Positions 13,121-22,198 of a stretch of 50,333 nt of DNA are shown here, in pieces. How positions within the stretch are numbered: position 1 is the stretch's first letter; each line of letters begins with the position of its first letter. Below the pieces are notes generated by a model, which saw only the letters and a list, made by a program, of their open reading frames with translations, made no database searches and was not told the DNA's origin. The stretch comes from Deltaproteobacteria bacterium (GTDB lineage: Bacteria > Desulfobacterota > JACPFL01), in assembly GCA_016183025.1 (NCBI GenBank), contig JACPFL010000153.1, positions 1 through 50,333 of the forward strand. The letters are read 5' to 3'. A program made the position numbers and the translations under genes.

Positions 13121-14095
13121 TCAGGTCGCGCAGGGCCCGAGGCCGGCCAGCCGTCGTTCCACCACCGCAAACATGCGCTCACGCGCCGCGGCCAGGTCCC
13201 CCTTGATCGCGCAGCCGGCCGCGTTCGCGTGCCCCCCGCCGCCGAACTCCTCGGCCACCTCGGCCACGTTCACCCGCCCCTTGGAGCGCAGGCTCACCTT
13301 GTGCGTGCCGTCGGGCAGCTCACGGAACAGCAGGCCGACCTCGACACCCCGGATCCCGCGCGTGTAGTTGACGAAGCCCTCCGTCAGGTCGGGCGTGGCC
13401 TGGTGGGCCCGGAGCATGGCCTGGGTCACGTGCACCGCGGCCAGCCGTCCGCCGGCCCGGAGCTCCAGGGTGGCCAGCACCTCCCCGAGCAGGGCGATCC
13501 GCTGGGGCGGATCGCTCTCGAACAGGTGCAGGGAGACCTCCCAGGGATCCACCCCGTACTGGAGCAGCTCCGCCACGATCTGGTGGACCTCCGGGGTCGT
13601 ATTCGAGTAGCGGAAGCTCCCGGTGTCGGTGACGATGGCGGTGTACAGGCAGAGGGCGATCTCGCGGGTGAGGGAGGCCGGGATGGCCTTCATGAGCCGG
13701 TAGACCACCTCCCCCGTGGCGCAGGCCTTAGGGTCCACATAGCTGAGGTCGGCGAAGCCGTGGTTGGTGAGGTGGTGGTCCAGGTTGATCAGCTTGCGGA
13801 TCCCCCGGATCTTCGTGAACCCCTCCCCCAGGCGGTCCAGGGTCCCACAGTCCACGATGAAGGCCGCGTCGTAGTCAGCCAGGGCCGCGCCGTCGTGGAC
13901 GATCTCCTCCGCCCCTGGCAGGAAGCCCAGGTACGCGGGGACCGGGTCGCAGTCGAAGAACGTGACCCTCTTGCCCAGCCCCCGGAGGCACAGCCCGAGC
14001 CCAAGCAGGGAGCCCAGGGCGTCCCCCTCGGGGTTCACGTGGGTGGCCACCAGGAAGCGCTGGCCGCGCCGGATCTCCTCGACGATCGCCTTCAT
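13121..14095 (-). CDS. nrnA: Bifunctional oligoribonuclease/PAP phosphatase NrnA-like (DHH/DHHA1)
   Basis: VATHVNPEGDALGS, LINLDHHLTN, C-terminal GGGGHANAAGC. Confidence 0.92.
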   Translation of the reverse strand: MKAIVEEIRRGQRFLVATHVNPEGDALGSLLGLGLCLRGLGKRVTFFDCDPVPAYLGFLPGAEEIVHDGAALADYDAAFIVDCGTLDRLGEGFTKIRGIRKLINLDHHLTNHGFADLSYVDPKACATGEVVYRLMKAIPASLTREIALCLYTAIVTDTGSFRYSNTTPEVHQIVAELLQYGVDPWEVSLHLFESDPPQRIALLGEVLATLELRAGGRLAAVHVTQAMLRAHQATPDLTEGFVNYTRGIRGVEVGLLFRELPDGTHKVSLRSKGRVNVAEVAEEFGGGGHANAAGCAIKGDLAAARERMFAVVERRLAGLGPCAT

Positions 14096-14451
14096 GGGCC
14101 CTCTTCTCTCTGCTCCCGGATCTCGTGGAACAGCCGCTGCAGCCGCTCCCCCTCCTCCACCGAGGGGTCGTACTCGAAGACGACGTCCGGCAGGTAGCGC
14201 AGGCGGATGCGGCGGCCCAGCTCCCGCCGGATGAACCCCGCGGCGCGATTGAGCCCCTGCAGGGTCCGGTCCCGCTCGGGCTCCGGCCCCAGGACGCTCA
14301 CGTAAACCCGGGCGTGGCGCAGGTCGTCGGTCACCCGGACCCCGGTGATGGTCACGAACCCGACCCGTGGGTCCTTCAGGTGGCGCTGGAGGATGTCGGA
14401 GATCTCCTCGCGGATCTGGTCCCCGACTCGATCAGCCCGCCGGTAGCCCAT
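14092..14451 (-). CDS. rbfA: 30S ribosome-binding factor A
   Basis: MGYRRADRVGDQIREEISDILQRHLKDPRVGFVTITGVRVTDDLRHARVYVSVLG. Confidence 0.95.
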   Translation of the reverse strand: MGYRRADRVGDQIREEISDILQRHLKDPRVGFVTITGVRVTDDLRHARVYVSVLGPEPERDRTLQGLNRAAGFIRRELGRRIRLRYLPDVVFEYDPSVEEGERLQRLFHEIREQREEGP

Positions 14452-14465
14452 GGCTCCGGGCGCCC

Positions 14466-14753
14466 TCACAGGTTGATGAGCTCGATCTGGTGGTCGACGA
14501 TGTCGGCCACCTGCAGCCGCTCGATGAAGTTCAGCACGCGGTCGAGGACGGAGTTCACGAACTCCCGCTCATTGGCGACCACGCACAGGCCGAGCCGCGT
14601 CCGCTGCCAGAGGTCATGGTCCCCCACCTCGGCGATGGAGACGTTGAAGGCGCCCCGGACCCGCTCCGTGATGCGCCGCAGGACCGAGCGCTTATCCTTG
14701 AGAGAGGCGTTCTCGGGGATGAGCAGGTCGATCTGACAGATTCCCACCACCAC
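14466..14753 (-). CDS. DUF503 family protein
   Basis: 95 aa, MVVGICQIDLLIPENASLKDKRSVLRRITERVRGAFNVSIAEVGDHDLWQRTRLG; between infB and rbfA, a common position for this family. Confidence 0.92.
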   Translation of the reverse strand: MVVGICQIDLLIPENASLKDKRSVLRRITERVRGAFNVSIAEVGDHDLWQRTRLGLCVVANEREFVNSVLDRVLNFIERLQVADIVDHQIELINL

Positions 14754-14760
14754 GGGCTCG

Positions 14761-17079
14761 TCAGGCCCCCTCCCGCGACTCCAGTTTGGCGGCGACCTTC
14801 TCGATCGTGTAGCACTCGATGACGTCGCCGACCTTGAGGTCGTTGTAGTTCTCGATCCCGATCCCGCACTCGTAGCCCTTCTCGACCTCCCGCACGTCCT
14901 CCTTGAAGCGCCGGAGCGAGCCGACCCGGCCCTCGTGCACGACCACGCTGTCCCGGAGGAGCCGAAGGTTGGAGCCGCGGGTGATCCTCCCCTCGGTCAC
15001 GTAGCTGCCGGCGATGGTCCCGACCTTCGAGATGTTGAAGGTGTTGCGGACCTCGGCCCGGCCCATCACCTTCTCCTTGAGGGTGGGCGCGAGCAGTCCC
15101 TCCATCGCCTTCTTCACGTCCTCGATCGCGTCGTAGATGACCGTATAGAGCCGGACGTCCACCTGCTCCTGCTCGGCCACGGCCTGCGCCTTGGGCTCGG
15201 GCCGGACATTGAAGCCGAGGATGATGGCGTTCGACGCGGAGGCCAGCATGATGTCGCTCTCGGTGATGCCGCCGACGGAGCCGTGGATGGCGTTGACCTT
15301 GATCGCGTCGGTCGCCAGCTTCTTCAGCGCCTCGGTGATGGCCTCCACGGAGCCGTGCACGTCCGCCTTGACGATGAGGTTCAGCTCCTTGACGTCGCCC
15401 CGGGCCACCTTCTCGTAGAGCTCCTCCAGGGAGACCCGCGCCGTCTTGGCCAGGGTGGCCTCGCGCTGCTTCTGCAGGCGCATCTCCCCGATCTGGCGCG
15501 CGATCCGCTCCTCCCGCACGGTGATGAACGGCTCGCCCGCGTCCGGCACGCCCGACAGCCCCAGGACCTCGACCGGCATGGAGGGCCTGACCGGCCCCCT
15601 GCCCCGCTTGTTGGCGTTGGCCTTCAGCTCGAGCAGCTCCGCCTGCAGCAGGAGCAGCTCCAGCATCTCCTTGATCCCCCTGTGCTGCTTGGCCGAGACC
15701 TCCGCGTAGACCGTGTCCCCGCCCCACCCCTCGGGGACCAGCCCGTGCTCGGTCAGAACCTGTTTGACCCGGTCGGGGTTGGCGCCGGGCTTGTCGATCT
15801 TGTTGATGGCCACCATGATCGGGACGTTGGCAGCCCGGGCATGGTTGATCGCCTCCAGCGTCTGGGCCTGGACCCCGTCATCCGCCGCCACCACGAGGAC
15901 GACCACGTCGGTCACCTGGGCCCCACGGGCCCGCATGGCGGTGAAGGCCTCGTGGCCCGGGGTGTCCAGGAAGACCACGTGTCCCTTCTCCAGGGCGACG
16001 TCGTAGGCGCCGATGTGCTGGGTGATCCCCCCGGCCTCCCGGCTGGCCAGGTCGGTCTTGCGGATCGTGTCGAGCAGGGTGGTCTTGCCGTGGTCCACGT
16101 GCCCCATGATGGTGACCACGGGCGGGCGGGTGAGCAGCGTCTCCGGGGCGTCCGCCTCCTCAGCCTCGAAAAAGCTCTGCTCCTCTACGGCCACGCTCTC
16201 GACCTGGTGGCCAAACTCCTGGGCCACGAGGGCCGCGGTCTCGGCATCGATGGCCTGGTTGATGGTGGCCATGATGCCCAGTTCCATGAGCTTCTTGATC
16301 ACCTCCCCGGCCTTGATCCCCATGCGCTGGGACAGATCGCTCACGGTGATGGCCTCGGAGATCTTGATGACCTTCTTCGTGACCGGGGCCGGCGGCCGCG
16401 GCACGGTCCCGACCCCGGCAGGCCGGTGCGGGGCAGGCCGACGCGGCAGGGGCCGGCGGCCGCGCCCGGGCCCGGGCCAGGGGGGGCGGGCCGGCCGCCG
16501 TTCGAAGATCTCCTCCCGCTTGCGCTTCTCGCCGACTTTGGCCGCCCCACCGGGGACGGCCTCCGCCGCGCCCGGCGTCGGCTGGGCAGGCTCCGGCCCG
16601 GGCTCCGGCGCGGGGACCAGGCGGGGGATGGTGAGGACCGGCTCTGGGGGCGGCGCGGGCCGTTCGGCCGGGACCACGGGCGGGGCGGGCGGCAGCGGCG
16701 CCTCGACGAGGGGTGGCAGTTCCGGAACGGAAGGGACCCGGGGGGCTGGCTCCCGCGGCAGCTCGACCACGGCGGGTGCGGGCGGCCCTTCGAGCACGGG
16801 GGGGACCGGCTCGGCCACCACCGCAGGCTCGACCACCTTGACCCGACGGCGGAGGATCCGACTGCCGACCCGCTGCTCGATCACCTCCACGGGGGGAGGC
16901 GCCGGAGCTTCGACCGGCTTGACCGAGAAGCGTTCCCTGACCGCCGCCACCTGGTCATCCTCGAGCATGCTCATGTGGCTCTTGACGGCGATCCCCAGCT
17001 CGCTCTGGAGCTTCGCGACCAGGTCCGTGTTCTCGAGCCCCAGCTCCTTCGCCAGCTGATAGACCCGCATCTTCCCCAT
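14761..17079 (-). CDS. infB: Translation initiation factor IF-2
   Basis: [22 protein letters not shown]-terminus, Pro/Ala/Glu-rich linker, G domain [24 protein letters not shown]. Confidence 0.97.
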   Translation of the reverse strand: MGKMRVYQLAKELGLENTDLVAKLQSELGIAVKSHMSMLEDDQVAAVRERFSVKPVEAPAPPPVEVIEQRVGSRILRRRVKVVEPAVVAEPVPPVLEGPPAPAVVELPREPAPRVPSVPELPPLVEAPLPPAPPVVPAERPAPPPEPVLTIPRLVPAPEPGPEPAQPTPGAAEAVPGGAAKVGEKRKREEIFERRPARPPWPGPGRGRRPLPRRPAPHRPAGVGTVPRPPAPVTKKVIKISEAITVSDLSQRMGIKAGEVIKKLMELGIMATINQAIDAETAALVAQEFGHQVESVAVEEQSFFEAEEADAPETLLTRPPVVTIMGHVDHGKTTLLDTIRKTDLASREAGGITQHIGAYDVALEKGHVVFLDTPGHEAFTAMRARGAQVTDVVVLVVAADDGVQAQTLEAINHARAANVPIMVAINKIDKPGANPDRVKQVLTEHGLVPEGWGGDTVYAEVSAKQHRGIKEMLELLLLQAELLELKANANKRGRGPVRPSMPVEVLGLSGVPDAGEPFITVREERIARQIGEMRLQKQREATLAKTARVSLEELYEKVARGDVKELNLIVKADVHGSVEAITEALKKLATDAIKVNAIHGSVGGITESDIMLASASNAIILGFNVRPEPKAQAVAEQEQVDVRLYTVIYDAIEDVKKAMEGLLAPTLKEKVMGRAEVRNTFNISKVGTIAGSYVTEGRITRGSNLRLLRDSVVVHEGRVGSLRRFKEDVREVEKGYECGIGIENYNDLKVGDVIECYTIEKVAAKLESREGA

Positions 17080-17127
17080 CCGGTCCTTCCCCTCCACCTG
17101 ACTCCCGAACCCTGCCCCTAATCACTC

Positions 17128-18435
<1,308 letters not shown>

Positions 18436-18466
18436 GGACTTCAAACCCCCTCCTGCCTCCTCCTCA

Positions 18467-18934
18467 CTATTCGTAGACCAGATGGGCCTTCGCGATCTGC
18501 TCCAGCGGGATCTGGTAGCGGCGCCCGCCCGGGTCCTCGACGACCACACCCGCGGCCCCCAGCCCCAGCAGCGTCCCGTCGAAGGTCCGGCGCCCCTCGG
18601 CCTCCGGCAGCGGCGCCAGCGTCCAGATCTTGACCCGCCGGCCGTGGAACCGCTGGAAGTCCTGCTCCCGTCTGAGCGGCCGGTCCAGCCCCGGGGAGGA
18701 GACCACGAGGTGGTAGGCGTAGGGGATCAGGTCCGCCACATCCAGGGCCCGACTCACCTCCCGGCTGATCCGCGAGCAGTCGTCCAGGGTGACGCCCCCC
18801 TCCTTGTCGATGATCAGGCGAAGGACCCAGCCCTGCCCCTCCCGGCGGTACTCCACATCCACCAGCTCCATCGCCTCGTCCCGGACGATGGGCTCGGCAA
18901 GCTGCAACACCTGCTCCCGGACCCCCGGGCTCAC
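18467..18934 (-). CDS. rimP: Ribosome maturation factor RimP
   Basis: 155 aa, LVDVEYRREGQGWVLRLIIDKEGGVTLDDCSRISREVSRALDVAD...YHLVVSSPGLDRPL. Confidence 0.96.
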   Translation of the reverse strand: MSPGVREQVLQLAEPIVRDEAMELVDVEYRREGQGWVLRLIIDKEGGVTLDDCSRISREVSRALDVADLIPYAYHLVVSSPGLDRPLRREQDFQRFHGRRVKIWTLAPLPEAEGRRTFDGTLLGLGAAGVVVEDPGGRRYQIPLEQIAKAHLVYE

Positions 18935-18965
18935 CCGGCCTCCCGCGCGCGAGCGCCTAAACGAA

Positions 18966-18990
18966 AAAAGTGGGTGATGAGCCCACTTTT
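18966..18990 (-). terminator. Intrinsic terminator / attenuator hairpin in rimP-nusA-infB leader
   Basis: Minus-strand AAAAGTGGG-CTCATCA-CCCACTTTT followed by TT: perfect 9-bp inverted repeat, 7-nt loop, T run, ~32 nt upstream of rimP start. Confidence 0.85.
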
Positions 18991-19021
18991 CCCGTACAAG
19001 CGGCCTGCGAACTCATCAAAA

Positions 19022-19050
19022 TTTTTACCATAAATCTTCTGACCTGACAA
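19022..19050 (-). promoter_or_regulatory. Sigma70-like promoter candidate for rimP-nusA-infB operon
   Basis: TTGTCA - 17 nt - TAAAAA on minus strand between rimI stop and rimP start. Confidence 0.5.
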
Positions 19051-19060
19051 GGGGAAAATC

Positions 19061-19579
19061 CTAGAACTCCAGCCGCATCTCCAGGGCGTCCTCCTGCTCG
19101 GGCATGTAGTAGGCCCGGCGGACCCGGGTCAGGCGAAACCCCAGATGCTCATACAGGGCGATGGCCGGATCGTTCGAGCGACGGACCTCCAGCAAGGCCT
19201 GCCGGGCCCCCCGGGCCCGGCCGTACTCCAGGGCGAAATCGAGGAGCCCCCGCCCGATCCCCCGCCGCCGGAACCCCGGATGGATCGCGATGTTCAGGAT
19301 ATGCACATCAGGGCCGAGGAGCCAGAAACAGATGAAGCCCACCGGGCGTAACTCGCCCGGGAGCCGGGCAAGGAAGAGATAGGAGTGGCGGTCGGCGAGC
19401 TCCTGCAGGAAGAACTGGGGAGACCAGGGGGCGGCGAAGGAGAGACGCTCGATCGTCAGGACGTCCTCAAGGTCGGCTGGGGAGCCCTGTACGAACTCGA
19501 CCGGGCCAGGCGCGCTGGCCGCCTCCTCCCCGGACCGCGCCCGCGCTGCATGCCCCTCCACATCGCTCGCCTTGAGCAT
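19061..19579 (-). CDS. rimI: Ribosomal-protein-alanine N-acetyltransferase-like GNAT
   Basis: Start chosen at MLKASDVEGHAARAR; LNIAIHPGFRRRGIGRGLLDFALEYGRARGARQALLEVRRSNDPAIALYEHLGF. Confidence 0.9.
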   Translation of the reverse strand: MLKASDVEGHAARARSGEEAASAPGPVEFVQGSPADLEDVLTIERLSFAAPWSPQFFLQELADRHSYLFLARLPGELRPVGFICFWLLGPDVHILNIAIHPGFRRRGIGRGLLDFALEYGRARGARQALLEVRRSNDPAIALYEHLGFRLTRVRRAYYMPEQEDALEMRLEF

Positions 19580-19616
19580 CCCTGATCTTTCCGCCGTACC
19601 GGGGCCCGCCTGCTCC

Positions 19617-20777
19617 TCAGAGCTCGTAGTGGGGGAGCTGGTCCAGGACGTACGCCCGGATGGCCTGCGGCCTGGGGAGCGGACGCGGCAGCTGACCGCC
19701 TTCCAGGAGGGGGACCAGGAGGTTCTCCATCGTCCCCTGACAAGTGCAGGGCCTCGGGGCGCCGGCCGCCTCCGGGACGATCTCATCGCGGTGGCACCGG
19801 CCACAGCGCAGGACGGCCTTGCCCCCTGACATCTTCCCCCGCTTGGCCAGGGGTTCGCCCTCGATCTCCACGATGTCCATGGCGAAGTCCACCGTGGCCG
19901 CCGCGCTGATGGAGGTCCCCACCCCGTAGCCGTCAGCCACCGGGTTGAGCTCCAGGATCTTGCGCTCATCGATCCCGCCGCTGACCAGGATCTTGACGTG
20001 CTGGAACCCCCGCAGGTCCAGCTCCCAGCGCACCTCCTTCAGGATCTGGAGGAAGTCGCCCCGCCTGGAGCCCGGCGTGTCCAGCCGGACCGCGTAGAGG
20101 TCCTGGCCCAGGGCCTGCGCCACCCGGATCGCCTCGAACTTCTCGTCCTCCATCGTGTCGATCAGGGCGACCCGACGAATGGCGGGGCTGATCACCGAGT
20201 GGAAGGCCTCGGCGGCCTTCACGGTGTCGCCCATGAGCAGGATCAGGGCGTGGGGCATGGTCCCCGAGGGCTCGATCCCGATCAGGGCGGCGCTGCTGAC
20301 CGCCGCCACCCCGTCGCAGCCGCCGATGTAGGCATTGCGCTCGATCATCGGGGAGATGGCCGGATGCATGCGCCGGGCGCCGAAGCTGATCACGGCGCGG
20401 TCGCCCGCGGCCTTCTTGCACCGGGCCGCCTTCGTGGCCACCCCAGAGGCCTGGCACAGGAACCCGAGCAGCGCGGTCTCGTAGACACCGAACTCCTGGT
20501 AGTCCCCCTCGATCACCAGGACCGGCTGCCAGGGGGCGAAGAGGGTCCCCTCGCGCATGGCGGTGACCCGGACGTTCCGCCCCCTGAGCAGCTCCGCGCA
20601 CTCCTCGATCCCGGCCAGAACCCCCCAGCCCCATCCCTCGGGCAGGTCCTTGGTGATGAACTCCGCCTTGACGCGCTTGCGGATGCCGTAGGCCTCGAGG
20701 ATCTGGTGGGTCCGGGCGAAGTAGACGTCGGTCACCCGCCCCGCTTTGATATCCGCCTCGCTGGCACTGTGGAACAT
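19617..20777 (-). CDS. Nicotinate phosphoribosyltransferase
   Basis: 386 aa; DVYFARTHQIL, GVATKAARCKKAAGDRAVISFGARRMHPAISPMIERNAYIGGCDGVA; C-terminal CGRCH...CTC cluster. Confidence 0.9.
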   Translation of the reverse strand: MFHSASEADIKAGRVTDVYFARTHQILEAYGIRKRVKAEFITKDLPEGWGWGVLAGIEECAELLRGRNVRVTAMREGTLFAPWQPVLVIEGDYQEFGVYETALLGFLCQASGVATKAARCKKAAGDRAVISFGARRMHPAISPMIERNAYIGGCDGVAAVSSAALIGIEPSGTMPHALILLMGDTVKAAEAFHSVISPAIRRVALIDTMEDEKFEAIRVAQALGQDLYAVRLDTPGSRRGDFLQILKEVRWELDLRGFQHVKILVSGGIDERKILELNPVADGYGVGTSISAAATVDFAMDIVEIEGEPLAKRGKMSGGKAVLRCGRCHRDEIVPEAAGAPRPCTCQGTMENLLVPLLEGGQLPRPLPRPQAIRAYVLDQLPHYEL

Positions 20778-20796
20778 CTCCCCCGTCTCCCGATCC

Positions 20797-21501
20797 TCAG
20801 TCCAGTTCGCCGTCGCTCGCCCAGCCGTGCTGCCCCACCAGGGGGACGAAGACGCATCCGGTCACCACGCGTTCACTGAACCCCCGGTCGTGCCGGACCA
20901 CCCGGCGGAGCTCCTGCTGCCGGGAGGAGCCGACTGGGATCACCAGCCGCCCGCCCACCCGGAGCTGCTCCCGCAGCACCTCGGGGACGCGCGGCGCGTT
21001 GGCGGTCACGACGATGCCATCGTACGGCGCGTGGGCGGGCCACCCGCCCGATCCGTTCCCGACCAGGATCTCGAAGCCCCGGTACCCCAGCCGTTCCAGG
21101 GTCTCCCGGGCGCGCGCGGCCAGGACGGCGTTGCGCTCGACGCTGAAGACCTCGCCCGCCAGCTCCAGCAGCACGGCCGTCTGGTAGCCGGAGCCCGTCC
21201 CCACCTCCAGCACCCGCTCCGTCCCCTGCAGGCCCAGGCACTCGGTCATGAGGGCCACCATGTAGGGCTGGGAGACCGTCTGCCCTTCCCCGATGGGCAG
21301 GGGCCGGTCCTCATACGCCCGGTCACGCACCTCCGGGGGGACGAACTCGTGGCGGGGGACACGACCCAGCACCGCCAGCACGCGAGGGTCGGTGATCCCC
21401 CGGCCGCTGAGCTGCTCGGCCACCATCTCGGCCCGGCGCTTCGCCCACTCCTGCTCGGTCCACCCCACCCACCTGACCCCGCATAACCTTAATGGCCACA
21501 A
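20797..21501 (-). CDS. pcm: Protein-L-isoaspartate O-methyltransferase (start uncertain; could be internal)
   Basis: VPRHEFVPPEVRDRAYEDRPLPIGEGQTVSQPYMVALMTE...VLEVGTGSGYQTAVL. Confidence 0.95.
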   Translation of the reverse strand: MWPLRLCGVRWVGWTEQEWAKRRAEMVAEQLSGRGITDPRVLAVLGRVPRHEFVPPEVRDRAYEDRPLPIGEGQTVSQPYMVALMTECLGLQGTERVLEVGTGSGYQTAVLLELAGEVFSVERNAVLAARARETLERLGYRGFEILVGNGSGGWPAHAPYDGIVVTANAPRVPEVLREQLRVGGRLVIPVGSSRQQELRRVVRHDRGFSERVVTGCVFVPLVGQHGWASDGELD

Positions 21502-21607
21502 GGATTATTGGTCGTCACGGTATCAAAAAGGCAGGAAAGGGGCAAGCCGGCGACGCGTGCGCCAGCGCGTCCCCGGGGCGGAGGCGCCGGAAGGATGAGT
21601 GCGGAGC

Positions 21608-21693
21608 CGCCTACTTCTCGTAGCCCTCAGGACCCATCTCCGGAAACTCCGGAAGACCTATCCCGCCGAAACGGCGAGGAGTCGGAGTAGGCG
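21608..21693. other. Candidate structured intergenic element (long inverted repeat enclosing smaller hairpins)
   Basis: CGCCTACT ... AGTAGGCG 8-bp inverted repeat, with inner CGCCG-AAA-CGGCG hairpin (21664-21676 area) and TCCGG-AAAC-TCCGGA. Confidence 0.3.
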
Positions 21694-21728
21694 ATGGTGC
21701 TCTCGGGTTCCCGCAGATCGGGGTGGGT

Positions 21729-21750
21729 TGGTAGCGGCCTGGTAGCAGCT
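21729..21750 (+). repeat. Tandem TGGTAGC pair, 11-bp spaced (left copy)
   Basis: TGGTAGCGGCC TGGTAGCAGCT. Confidence 0.6.
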
Positions 21751-21777
21751 AATTGCCAGTATTGGGCTACTGAGAAG

Positions 21778-21960
21778 TCAGCGGAGGGCGCCGGGATAGC
21801 GGTCGGCCAGCTCCCGGATGAAGCCCCCCTGCTCCAGCTCGTCGACAAAGCGGGTAGTGTAAAAATCCAGCGGGTTCGCCGTGCGGGCCCGGGGGTCTCA
21901 TCGGCGAACGCCTCCAGGACCCGGCGGACCCCAGGGGGTTCAAAGCACACTATCGCCTCG
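21778..21960 (-). pseudogene. Decayed C-terminal fragment, possibly of an ABC-transporter substrate-binding protein
   Basis: Minus-strand frame ...RTANPLDFYTTRFVDELEQGGFIRELADRYPGALR* preceded by an in-frame stop; plausible continuation EAIVCFEPPGVRRVLEAFADETPG in an adjacent frame. Confidence 0.4.
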
Positions 21961-22198
21961 AGATGGGAAGCGGACCGAGGTCGCCTTTCCAGGGCTCATG
22001 CGGCCTGCGCGCTGTGCCAGTCAACAGGGCCCAGACTTGCCGGTCGTTGATTGGTTCAGTCCGGCGGCTTGCGGTTTCCGGTCTCTACGGGCAGGGAGAA
22101 CGCGATGGTTTTTCGTCCACTGCACGAGCCTGACGGGTATAGGTAGCAGATGGAAGGCTGCGATCCGCGCAAGGTTGCTTATCGGCAGGATGGACATC

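Noticed and set aside
12041-14197. 718-aa plus-strand ORF
   Set aside because: Antisense to rpsO/truB/nrnA; composition typical of spurious high-GC frames.
16380-16920. Repetitive-looking Pro/Ala/Gly-rich DNA
   Set aside because: Explained by the known low-complexity linker of IF-2 (infB); not an independent repeat element.
14935-17121. 728-aa plus-strand ORF
   Set aside because: Antisense to infB; no domain-like sequence.
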